Shown here piece by piece: positions 48,285 to 57,854 of a stretch of 64,000 nt of DNA. How positions within the stretch are numbered: position 1 is the first letter of the stretch; each line of letters begins with the position of its first letter. Below the pieces are notes generated by a model. It saw nothing but the letters and a program-made list of their open reading frames with translations. It did no database searches and had not been told where the DNA came from. This DNA comes from Pterois miles (lineage: Eukaryota; Chordata; Actinopteri; Perciformes; Scorpaenidae): positions 22,126,001 through 22,190,000 of the forward strand of contig CAMQGK010000637.1 in the NCBI GenBank assembly GCA_947000775.1, in the 5' to 3' direction. A program made the position numbers and the translations under genes.

Positions 48285-48401
48285 TGTGTGACTGTATGTG
48301 CATGTGTTATCCTCAGTGTTGGTATCTGCCTGTTTGTTAAAAAAGTGTATGTTTGTTTCTGAATGATATCTGTGTCTGTTTAGAGATGTATTAATGGCTG
48401 C

Positions 48402-48470
<69 letters not shown>

Positions 48471-48609
48471 TGTTGGTTCAGGGTTTGTTGGCCAGTATCA
48501 AACCATGTTGTTTTTGTGTGTTTACACTGAATCTAGTCAACAGCTCTGACCTTGAATACGTTTTGCTGTTCAAATTCACCTCAGCTATGGTGTCATTTAC
48601 ATACACGCA

Positions 48610-48693
<84 letters not shown>

Positions 48694-48702
48694 TGCGTGC
48701 GT
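48243..48702. repeat. Cluster of three (TG)n arrays, the last with (GTGC)n
   Basis: TG arrays lie at 48243-48291 (interrupted), 48403-48469 and 48612-48675. The last passes into a GTGC tetranucleotide array (about 48675-48702). The three arrays fall within 460 bases. Confidence 0.95.
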
Positions 48703-50488
48703 TATACAGTGAGCACATTTCTCAGACTGTGAGTGGTTGTGGATGTTATCGGTTTGTGCTCTTGCCAGTATTTTACCCTCCTAATGAACTATTTCACACA
48801 CTGAATCCATTTTATTTGGCGTTGAATTCCAAATGAAAATGAAGAAGTGATTTCCTTGCGCCGATGTGTGCTTTTGCAGAAGAATAAATTGAGTTTAATG
48901 ACTCCCTACATTATGTATTTATGCAGATGTGTTATTTTTGCATTTATAGATCTTCCTCTTTATCTCTTATCCATCGCTGCATCTCATTCTGTCAGCCATC
49001 ACCATTCTTCCTCCCTCGCTCACGTTTTCCTTCTCTGTGCACTTTGTCTCTTTGTGCTCCCCCTCCCTCTCTCCCTGGAGAGTTAATGTACTTGATGGGA
49101 TGAACTAAAGAAAAATACTGTTTTAGTCTGGCTTCAAATGTTATGCAATCTTTCCCAAATTTTGTCACTGAAGCACACTGATTTTGTGCTCATTCAGTCT
49201 TGTGAAGGGCTCATTGCATGGGTGGAATGCTCTCTCAAAAAAGTACAAAATACCTCAAAAATCCCCTCAATCCCTCAAAATATTCCAAGGCACTCTGTTG
49301 TGTTTGAACAAATCTAAAAATCCTTTATTTTACTTGACAGTAGTTGTTTAATATGACAACTAACATATGTCTGCATCATGTGGTCACTAATCAGGAAAGT
49401 GGGAGCGCGACTCTCCCCCAATGTGCAAGCCCATTGGTCAAAAAACAAGGAAATGAAACATCATCAACTGACAGGAAGAAAAAGGAGAGAAGAGGGAGCG
49501 GGGAAAAGAAAAGGAAAGAAGGGGAAAGAGGAAGACTCAAAAGGAAGTGCCATGTCCTGTTTGCCCATAATGCAATGCCATAGCATAATCAACATTTCCT
49601 GTATGGACGGCATGTTTGTGTTCTGCAACTTGGTCTTTTAGTCTTCTTTTTGTTCATCCCACATAGAAACACCCACAGGGGTACTCTAATCTGTAGACAA
49701 CATACCGTATGTGGTATTGCAGTTAGCAAAATGGCTCATTTGATATGTGCGAGATATGCTCGTATCATTGTCTTCATGCACATTGATTCTGTGTTGGAAA
49801 ATGAAAATGTCCTCATATAATAACAGTGTATGTATTTTCACTAAAGGAATATTGATTTTACACACATCAGTTTACTTGTCACGGGTTGTACTACTCAGCT
49901 TGTATAATGTGTCCTGTGGCTCTGGAGGAGCTTTGTACCACGATGTCATCAGGCAGTAATATCGGCTTCAGCTCAGATACTATTTCATTTTATTACTTAT
50001 GTTGAGGTGTAGAGTTTAAAGACATTTACCAGGCAGGAAAAGTGTAATTTAGGATGCATATGCATTATTGGACATGTAGGATCAAGTGTTTTTGGAGCTG
50101 GACTCATTCAAGGGACCAAAAGCTCAGCACTCACTCAGCATATCCAACTGCATCAGTAGAAAAGAAATGTTGGCATTGTACGTTTCTGTAAACCATGAGA
50201 TACGCTGAAGGTAGACGTTTCTGAAACAAAAATGCATTTCATATCAGCCTCATATCACGTTTGCAGAAATACACAATGCGACATGCTTAATACACAATGC
50301 GACATGCTTAACGCTGTGAAATAATTGTTTAGGTTTTAGGCAACAAAACTACTTGAATATGGGTAGAAAAAAGATCATGGTTTGTGTTAAAATGGTAACA
50401 TAACAAGCGTAGATAACTAACAGACGCCCTCAGCAGAATTTCTAACGTTATGTTAAATAACAAGCATTAAGTTTACTTTACTTTGACC

Positions 50489-50548
50489 CCACTCAGGGAG
50501 GGACCCATCCACCACTCAGGGGTGGTGGATGGGTCCCTCCCTGAGTGG
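50489..50548. repeat. Perfect 27-bp inverted repeat with 6-base loop
   Basis: The left arm 50489-50515 (starting CCACTCAGGGAGGGACCCAT) and the right arm 50522-50548 (ending TCCCTCCCTGAGTGG) are exact reverse complements. The loop is TCAGGG (50516-50521). The sequence is GC-rich in AT-rich surroundings and lies about 45 bases before hairpin repeat copy D. No terminator-like or gene function is implied. Confidence 0.95.
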
Positions 50549-50591
50549 ACTTTCTCGGTTGTTATATTCATATGTATCTTATTATAAGGGA

Positions 50592-51345
50592 TAATGTACA
50601 GCGAGCCAGACATTGTTGTGAAATATACCCCGACTGAGGTCTGGCATCGGCCCTGAAGTGGTTTATTTTACAGCGACCGCCTCGCTCGGCCACCTACTTA
50701 AGAAAGCAATAATTTGACACAAAACTGGTCCAGAGTCTGACATCAGAACTGTGTCCATAGCAACGGTCTCTTATACATAGCAACGGTGTGTTATACATAG
50801 CAACGATCTGTTATATTTAGCAATGTCAGTTATACATAGCAATGTCAGTTATACGTAACAACGTCTGTTATACTTAGCAACTGCCTGTTATACATAGCAA
50901 CGGTCTGTTATACATAGCAACGTCTGTTATATATAGCAACTGCCTGTTATACATAGCAAAGTCTGTTATACATAGCAACGTCTGTTATACATAGCAATGT
51001 CTGTTATACATAGCAACGGTCTGTTATACATAGCAACGTCTGTTATACATAGCAACGTCTGTTATACATAGCAACGTCTGTTATACATAGCAATGTCTGT
51101 TATACATAGCAACGGTCTGTTATACATAGCAACGGTCTGTTATACATAGCAACGTCTGTTATACATAGCAACGTCTGTTATACGTAGCAACTGCCTGTTA
51201 CACATAGCAACAGTCTGTTATACATAGCAACATCTGTTATACTTAGCAACGGTCTGTTATAAAGAAATAAACCATAAAATGCTGTTATTGACAAATCAGA
51301 ATTGAGTATTTGACAAAGCCGTGTAATAACTTGTGGTCACTTGCT
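50592..51345 (+). repeat. Hairpin plus minisatellite repeat family, copy D (expanded)
   Basis: It begins AATGTACAGCGAGCCAGACA, then GAAATATACCCC, with a decayed right hairpin arm (TGGTTTATTTTACAGCGACC). After CATCAGAACTGTGTCCATAG comes a 19-20 base tandem array, then ATAAAGAAATAAACCATAAA and ACAAATCAGAATTGAGTAT, as in copies B and C. It differs from the others mainly by the enlarged tandem array. Confidence 0.88.
50759..51260 (+). repeat. 19-20 bp minisatellite, about 26 units
   Basis: The units read AGCAACGTCTGTTATACAT (19 bases) or AGCAACGGTCTGTTATACAT (20 bases), with single-base variants such as AGCAACTGCCTG and AGCAATGTC. I count 26 consecutive units. Related copies elsewhere in the window have only one to five irregular units. 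Confidence 0.95.
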
Positions 51346-52736
51346 CTATGCGCCGCTCGTTGTACTACGTCATTTGCACTGAGCGAATGCAAAAACGTCG
51401 ACATTCAGCATGTTCGTGGTTTGCAGAAACATTTTTCTTTTTTTTTTGTATTTGTTTTTGTTTCAGGTCCTCTAATGTGATGGAAGTTCAGTAACAAAAT
51501 GGCTTGAGGACGCCTTTAAGAAAGCAAAAAAATATACAGCAACACTGAGATATTTACATGATGGATTGTGTTTGATTTGCTATAAATCCTGTGATGGTTA
51601 AACTGTCATAACTTGAGTCAAATTTTTCACAGTACATTTTGCAAATTAAAAATAAATGAATTAATGGTGTAGAAGGGAGGATTAAAAGTCACAGTCAGTT
51701 CATCATTGTGTCTTGGAGTGTTGATGTAAGACAGAACAGAAAGTTAAAGCAACTTTTAATAATACAGGCCCTTATTTTTAAGATTTAATTAAGTAAAGGA
51801 ATTGTCATGGGCCTTAGGATTTATGTGTATAAGTGTTGACACACTGAGAGGAAAGGGGTAGTGTGGCGGAGATGGGGAGTAACAGAGGGAGAGAAACACA
51901 TCATAGAGAAAAAGTTGAGTGCAAAAGAAGAGGATTCATATATCTGCTATTGGAGCAAACTGCTATTGATCTATTATACACACAGCAAATGCTTTTTTTT
52001 TTTTCACTTCAAAGAGTGGGAGTCGGTGAGGACAGATTTGTGTGTGTGCGTGAAAGAAGAATGTGTTTTTGACAGCTCAGCTGATTAAGGTGCTGGCAGT
52101 GAGGAGGAGGGAAGAAGTTTAGGAAAAAAAAAAGGCTGAAAACTGAGTGGGAGATAAAATGATTTATGGGAGATCTGAAAGGAGAGATAAATGACAGCCA
52201 AAATATCAGATTGCAAGAATGGGACCAGACGAAAAATAAAGCAGGTGATTAGAGTAGAGAGGGAGAGAAAGAGACGAGAGGATGTGATATCTTCAGACGC
52301 TGCTGTTTTCCTCTCCACTCCCAGTCACATGTGCGGATGCGAGCTCGTAGAGGACACTCGGATCGCGCGACGCTCCCAGCATGTGTTGTGTGGCAGCCGG
52401 GCTCTCTGAGAAGTGATGACTGTATGCAAATTGTGTTTGGCTGGATTGTGCGTCTGTGTATCAAGTTGTCATAAACTCGTTTATCAAGCAGACGCAGCCG
52501 TATCGTTGAGCGACATCTGCAGCTACTTCTGCACACGTAGAGCAGCTGCATTCACTGTGCTTTTCATCCTCTTTCTCCTCCCATTATATTCTTCCTCATC
52601 CGACTGCTTATCTTCCTGCCCATCTTTCTCGAGTTTTTACTCTCAAGACCTTTTGTCAGTGAAGCTCTGAAATGAGTTGAGGTTTAACCCACTTTTTAAA
52701 CATCTATGGTGTAGGTTTATGATAAGAATTCAAGAG

Positions 52737-52841
52737 AGCAGTCTCTGTTTGGTGAAAGCGTTCCTCTACCCATCGCTTCCCGCATCCAGTTATCACCTCT
52801 TGTAGGCCTCAAAGATGGCTGTACAAACCGTGGCACCTGTG
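52737..52841 (+). CDS. pard3b: Candidate pard3b cassette exon (exon 9a)
   Basis: An open frame ends at a consensus donor (GTGAGT at 52842) and reads SLFGESVPLPIASRIQLSPL, then VGLKDGCTNRGTC, and then joins exon 10 as V-TNGSYS. SRI-LSP resembles the S-RIMGE--KYQLSP region of PARD3 at the equivalent place, after PDZ3. The frame is open back to 52715. An AG at 52735-52736 would give the phase that exon 9 requires; an AG at 52713-52714 looks slightly better as a splice site but gives phase 0; an AG at 52804-52805 gives a 36-base version in phase. Inclusion or omission leaves the frame intact (105 or 36 bases). The start is uncertain. Confidence 0.5.
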
Positions 52842-53000
52842 GTGAGTTTTATATATTTATTTGGCATTTTCAAGCCTTTATTGACAGGACAGTGGACAGT
52901 CTAGAAAGGAGGAGAGAGAGAGGGGGAGCGACATGCAGAAAGCAATGGTCGGATTCGAACCCAGGCCACCGCGGTTAGGACCCAGCCATTTTATATGGGC

Positions 53001-53770
53001 AGCTGCTGTCAGGTTTGGATGAGGAGGCAGCAGGCTGAGTTCAATGATTTAATCAAAAAAGAAAACTTACTAGGAACAAAAAACAACTGGTCCAGCTGGC
53101 AGGTTAACATCACAATCCAAAGGAAAACAGCTGAGATACGGCAGCAGTAGGGCGGCAGTAGCTCAGTCTGTAGGGAGTTGGCTTGGGAACCGGAGGGTCA
53201 CTGGTTCAAGTCCCGACATGGACCAAGAACTGAGTGTGAACTGGTAGCTGGAGAGGTGCCAGTTTACCTCTTGGGCACTGCCGAGGTGCCCCTGAGCAAG
53301 GCACCAAACCCCCAACTGCTCGGGGCGCTTGTCAGGAGCAGCCCCCTCACTCTGACACCTCTCCATTATTGCATGTATATGGGTCCTGTATGTGCATGTG
53401 TGTGTTAACAACAGAGTGTAAATTGAATTTCCCCTAGTGGGACTAATAAAGGTTGATCTTCTTCTTCTTCTTCTTCTACAAAAAACACTGGGAATAACTC
53501 TTAAACAGGCGACACACTTTACATGGGGACTGATGACGAACTGACACTGAAACAGGGAAAACACAGAGGCTAAATACACTAGTGGGGCAGGGTGATTGAA
53601 CATGGGTGGAACAAATCAGGGCAGGGCAGACAATCACAAAAAGGCGGGAAACAAAAAAAAACAAAAGCAGGAAGTAAAATCCAAATCTAAGAAACCAAAG
53701 TCACTATCAAGAAATTATAAAACACTAAAAGATGAAACAAGGTACAACAACAACCCAGGCTTGTGACAGT
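53001..53770 (+). mobile_element. Insertion with CTGTCA/TGACAG ends, carrying a SINE
   Basis: The segment that splits the older SINE starts near CTGTCAGGTTTGGATGAGG and ends GGCTTGTGACAG, a short inverted end. It includes GAGTTCAATGATTTAATC and AATCAGGGCAGGGCAGAC, a style of sequence seen in non-autonomous fish elements. It contains SINE copy 3. No transposase is seen and the exact ends are uncertain. Confidence 0.6.
53150..53478 (+). mobile_element. tRNA-derived SINE, copy 3
   Basis: Box A region GGCAGTAGCTCAGTCTGTAG, box B GGTTCAAGTCC, the same body as copies 1, 2 and 4, and tail AATTTCCCCTAGTGGGACTA with a long TTC array. It is inserted in the 53001-53770 element, the youngest layer of a three-step nest. 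Confidence 0.95.
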
Positions 53771-53825
53771 CCGCTCTACCAACTGAGCTGCCGGAGCGTC
53801 AGGAGTGTCAGGATATCCTCAGATT

Positions 53826-54412
53826 AGGGCTGCGCAATTACTCAAATATTGATCCCGATCACAACTTTGACTTACCACAGTTAAATGAAATCAAACGTGT
53901 GCTCCGCTCATAGAAAACTCCACTGCATATCAAAATTAACACCCAAACTAATGGCCAGCCACAAGGGGGCAATCCAGATGTTTTAGTTTCAATTTTGGGG
54001 AGGCTTGTGTCTAGAAGGTAACCCACAAATTATAAAAACTTGCCAAAGCACTCGCAAAACTGGCTACCCTACAACCTATCCTCACCTTCATCCTCAATGC
54101 CTAATCTGAACCATTTCTTCAAGCCACGATCTTTGGGGAGCTGTCATGCCATTGCACGTGCACCCTGCAGCAGCAACTTTTGGGTAAAAGGTCTTGGTAC
54201 TATTTCACTTTGTTTGTAGGAGATGCACTGTGGATAAGGACCAGTCTCTCTTTAGCAGGGATGTAGCACAACATGGAAGTGAAAGATGTGCTCTGTTTAT
54301 TTAAATGTGAAAGTCCAATAAAAACATTTTCTCTCTAAAATCAGTGAATAATTGTGACCTCAGTATTGATCACAATAATTAGGATTATTGTTTGGGCCAA
54401 AATCATGCAGTT
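53826..54412. repeat. Teleost repeat of the GGGCTGCGCAATTA type
   Basis: It starts AGGGCTGCGCAATTACTCAA and ends near ATTGTTTGGGCCAAAATCAT and GCAG, with GATCCCGATCACAA and TGATCACAATAATTAGGA as inner inverted patches. It is probably a non-autonomous DNA element (recalled type; not searched). Confidence 0.6.
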
Positions 54413-55328
54413 ACACTCCAATGACTCCACTTTATCTCTCTTCATCCATATGTTCAGTATGTTTGCCTCATTCTTCATGCTCAGCCCTGTGAAGCTCGTG
54501 AGCAGACGCTTGTGTTGGTGTGAGTGTGAGTGTGCTGGCCAACTGTGTTTGGACTGAACAGAATGGCTCTATCCGAGCTCATTCATTGGCTCGCCTGTCG
54601 AATTGTTCCTCTGAATTGTAATTTACTGACACCATTTCCGGTAGAGCTTGTCCTTGACCAAACAAATTCTTAATCAGCCAACACTTTTGCACTTTTGCCG
54701 ACTAATCGATTAGTTGATTTTTTTGAGTTTCTCCACAAAGAATCAACAAAAGCACCACTTTAAATCTTGTGTTTACCAGAGATGCGCCCATAAGTTTCCT
54801 GGAAATATTCAGCATGAAAAAGCATGAGCCTGAAATCTAAGTCCTTTTTAAATCCAGAAGGACAGATTAATGGACCAAGAGGGGGCAGTCCTAGTTTCCA
54901 GGATACATCACTCAGTTACTTTCTCTATAGATAAAACACTAGAAATACCGCACATTGGTTTATCCACTTATCATTATGGTTTCTAAATGCGATACAGCAA
55001 ACTGATGTAAAACTTCTGCTCAGCTTTGCTTTGCTTTGCTCCCCTGACCTGTACAGACAAAGGTCACCTCCTAACATGCTCATCAGTTCTACACTAGATT
55101 GAGAAGGAAGTGTGTTTTACTGTATTGTGGTGAAGTTATAGGTGTGCCACATGCTTAGTGTATGAATGGTCAGTGGAGAAATGGGTTTTGTTGTGAGAGA
55201 AATATTGGTATTTATTGTAAGCAATATTAATTCAAGCTCATGTGGACCAGAAAAGATGGCTGGTTATTAACAATCCTGCACAATCATATCACCACTTCTG
55301 ACATCTCCAATGTGTTTTTGCTTTTCAG

Positions 55329-55434
55329 TGACCAATGGGAGTTATTCTTACATGGACGAGGAAGAGGAGGGGGAGCTGTACGGACATGAAGCTGAGTTCA
55401 GCAGCTCGACCCAGCACTCCTATCTACAGGAAAG
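55329..55434 (+). CDS. pard3b: pard3b exon 10 of window: acidic segment
   Basis: This encodes (V)TNGSYSYMDEEEEGELYGHE then AEFSSSTQHSYLQER. It is strongly acidic (EEEEGE) and contains aromatic Tyr residues that could be phosphorylated. The acceptor is TTTTTGCTTTTCAG and the donor is GTGTGT. It enters in phase 1 (completing GTG, Val, after AATG of exon 9 or after TGTG of the candidate cassette exon) and leaves after two bases of an Arg codon that exon 11 completes. There is no sharp family motif, but phase and the directly following SKSMDL exon support it. It is 106 bases long. Confidence 0.88.
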
Positions 55435-55561
55435 GTGTGTATGTTGCCGTACAGGGTGCTTGTATATGAGTGATACGCAAATATGAATTATGAATCAAAA
55501 GTGTGATGTAGCAGCCATGAGAATCAAACTAATAATTGACTGTCAAATCAATTTGCTCCAG

Positions 55562-55662
55562 GGAAAACTGTCACACGGCTCAGCCCCAGTCTCCTGCCCA
55601 GAACCAGAATCAGAACCAGCGGCAGTTCCAGCATGTTAAAGCCTCGAAGAGCATGGACCTGG
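55562..55662 (+). CDS. pard3b: pard3b exon 11 of window: Q/N-rich segment and SKSMDL motif
   Basis: This encodes (R)ENCHTAQPQSPAQNQNQNQR, then QFQHVKASKSMDL. KASKSMDLV is conserved in PARD3B (and KSKSMDLG in PARD3), with the serine in a likely phosphorylation context. The Q/N stretch is a tandem of CAGAAC/CAGAAT codon pairs and looks repeat-derived. The acceptor is ATTTGCTCCAG and the donor is GTACGA, which is a weak donor; reading through it gives GTTQNQQHTGGEI and a stop at 55805, a possible intron-retention form. It enters in phase 2 and leaves one base into a Val codon completed by exon 12. It is 101 bases long. Confidence 0.93.
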
Positions 55663-55978
55663 GTACGACTCAGAACCAGCAACACACTGGTGGGGAGATT
55701 TGTCTGTTTATCTTCTCTGCATGGTGGCTGCATGCATCTCACTGTCACAGAAGTTTAAATATTCCTGCTGATGCATGGCTACTGCATCCAACGGCATGCT
55801 CCTGAACGCCACATGCAGACATGAACTACTGTACGACCACACACACACTGTACTCGCAGCTACACATGCAGGTGGGGAACCATTAATGCCTGTTGCTTGA
55901 TATCTGCAAAGTGGAGAGAAGGTTGAATGTCTCTTTGCCTTGCAGTGATTTTTACTGTGACTACCACTCTGAATTTAA

Positions 55979-57296
55979 GCTGCGTTCACACCAGATCTGG
56001 CAGTGCAGCAAAACGTAGGTCCTCCCATTTTAAATGGGGGTAGTGTGTTTGGGCTACAGCGGATGCAAGGCGTGCTGAAAAAAAGCTGCAGTAGTCTGCC
56101 GTGGCAAAGTAGAAGCAGAAATAACTTTTAAAACTAATGATGGGTCATGATTTTCGATCATTTGAATAGCAAAGTTAGAAAAAAATCAAATAGCTTATGC
56201 AACTGTTTGTCCCATAATAAAACATATATGCTCTATACTGGATGTCCGTTGTATTAACTGTTGCAGGCGCTGCCTAGTAGTAACATTACTACCGATATAA
56301 ATGTGTGTCACGTTCAGTTCGGCTCTTTTCTGTCAGCGCAGGAGTGTGTGTGTTCTGTATTACTATATGTTGTGGGGACATGAATCTGTTTACACAGTCA
56401 CATTGTGGGGACTTGCCTCCGTTTGGGGAGCAAAACATTATATTTTAGAGTGAAGACCTGGTTTAGGGTTAGGGTAAGATTAGGTTTAGGTTGAGGGTAG
56501 GGTAAGGGTTAGGATTAGGCAAGTAACAGTTATGCTTAGGGTTAGGTTAAGTCTCCAGGAAATGAATAGAAGTCAAAGTAATGTCTTCAAAGGTCATGGA
56601 AACATGACTGTGTGTGTGGGAGTTTCAGCTGTTCGAGCAGTGGAACGTATCATCATTAAAACCCGAAAGAAACAAATAAAACTCACCAAAACCATCATGG
56701 TTTGTCTTTACTCTGGCCTCTTCCACTGTTCCAACAATATGGTTGAAATAAACTCTTAATCCAAAGCGTTAGATGGGAAAATGTACCGACGCTACATGTC
56801 GTTTTCCATGTCTCCCACCAGAGCTGCTGCCGGTTTGCAGGTCAAGCGGCAATTTTCAAATAATAATCAAGTAATTCCCAGTGTTTCAAATAGTATTTTT
56901 CCTTGGAATGCACATCCCCGGGAGAAACGCAACCCAGCGTCAAACCGTGGTGGCAAAACACGTAACTGGCGATCCAGAGCTGTGCAACTCAGCCACAAGG
57001 TAACAAAAAAACCTTAATCGTTGCTGTCAATGAACCATTAAAGTGAGTCTCCCGCACCGCTGCACAACTCTGCGGCAAATGCACAGCTCTGGATCGCCTG
57101 GTTACATGATTGACTACCGCAGTTTAACATTGGGTTGTGTTTCTCCAAAAGCTGATTCTATTTCTACATTTCCACCAGAGGCCAGTGCAGTTTTTTTCAG
57201 CACCACCTGTGGCCGCTGGAGCCCGAACACACTACCCACCTTTCAAAATGAATGAGAGGCTTTTGCCGCGCCGTTGTATCTGGTGTGAATGCAGTC
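55979..57296. mobile_element. DNA element with about 45-base terminal inverted repeats
   Basis: The left end GCTGCGTTCACACCAGATCT and the right end ATCTGGTGTGAATGCAGT match inversely at 16 of the 18 outer bases. Similarity continues inward (GCAGCAAAACG versus TTTTGCCGCGCC, and CATTTTAAATGG versus TTTCAAAATGAATG). The inside includes the degenerate telomere-like repeat at 56370-56600. No transposase is recognisable, and no target duplication was found. Confidence 0.8.
56370..56600 (+). repeat. Interspersed repeat with degenerate TTAGGG motifs, copy 2
   Basis: It contains TGTGGGGACATGAATCTGTT, CACATTGTGGGGACTTGCCT, GGTTTAGGGTTAGGGTAAG and related words. It is the reverse-oriented relative of 11031-11222. 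The TTAGGG-like words are irregular, not a true telomeric array. Confidence 0.78.
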
Positions 57297-57762
57297 TTCA
57301 TGTGGGAACGTCAAGCTGTGACACTTTGAAATGTATAATTACACAGATACCCCTCTCTTTCTCTCTCACCTCTCATTTATTTTTCTAAATGTCTGACAAA
57401 GAAAATAAGAAGGGGTCACAATTTTTGCAGCAGGATTTTAATTCTCCTTCATTGTTGTCTGTTATTTATGCAACCGAAATAAGCCAGAAGGGCTACCTCT
57501 GCTGCCGATGCTGTCCCGCTTTCCACATCAGCTTCGTCACCTGTTGCTCTCTGATTACTGATATTCTGATGCGAGGGCTCAGTGACATTTCAGTGATTGT
57601 TAAAAAGTCAACTTTAGAAATATGTGTGTGTAGTTATGTCTGTGCTCATGCATACGTCTGTGTAATATGACAGCGGATGGTGCAGCACAACAAAAGCTTA
57701 TTGTTTCAAATGTCACTTCCCTCAGTCCTCCTCTTCAAGCTGCTTCCACTGCCAGCCTTACG

Positions 57763-57765
<3 letters not shown>

Positions 57766-57854
<89 letters not shown>
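57766..57854. repeat. Compound (TG)n(AG)n microsatellite
   Basis: A TG run of about 76 bases is followed by 13 bases of GA. It has the same TG-then-AG order as 4685-4818. Confidence 0.97.

Larger units (their letters stand above)
45743..52736 (+). other. pard3b: Intron 9
   Basis: Bounded by GTGAGT and a candidate acceptor near 52736 (or, if the cassette exon is skipped, by exon 10 at 55329). It contains a long-TIR element (46235-46871), a degenerate SINE (47119-47373), three TG arrays at 48243-48702, a purine-rich patch near 49460-49560, the perfect hairpin at 50489-50548 and hairpin repeat copy D with the minisatellite (50592-51345). From 51500 to 52700 the sequence is purine-rich with no named feature. 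Confidence 0.75.
52856..53797 (-). mobile_element. Older tRNA-like SINE split by a DNA-element insertion
   Basis: On the minus strand the right part (53771-53797) reads CTCCGGCAGCTCAGTTGGTA then GAGCGGA, a tRNA head with box A. The left part (52856-53000) continues GCCCATATAAAATGGCTGGG, then GGGTTCGAATCCGACC (box B), then the body to TGACAGGACAG/CAATAAAGGCTTG. The two halves are parts of one SINE whose normal head-to-box-B spacing is broken by about 770 bases. It is a different SINE family from copies 1-4. Confidence 0.8.
52842..55328 (+). other. pard3b: Intron 9a
   Basis: It contains a three-level nested insertion (52856-53797) and a repeat of the GGGCTGCGCAATTA type (53826-54412). The rest, up to the exon 10 acceptor TTTTTGCTTTTCAG, has no identifiable feature; TTTGCTTTGCTTTGC near 55025 is a short tandem. 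If the cassette exon is not used, this is the end of intron 9. Confidence 0.7.

Noticed and set aside
50759..51260. CRISPR-like array
   Set aside because: The units are contiguous and there are no unique spacers; it is a minisatellite in a vertebrate intron.
53771..53797. A tRNA-like head that might belong to a real tRNA gene
   Set aside because: Box A is separated from its box B part by about 770 bases and the acceptor stem does not close; it is a split SINE.
56450..56560. Interstitial telomeric array
   Set aside because: The TTAGGG-like words are irregular and belong to a dispersed repeat also present near 11031; there is no run of perfect units.
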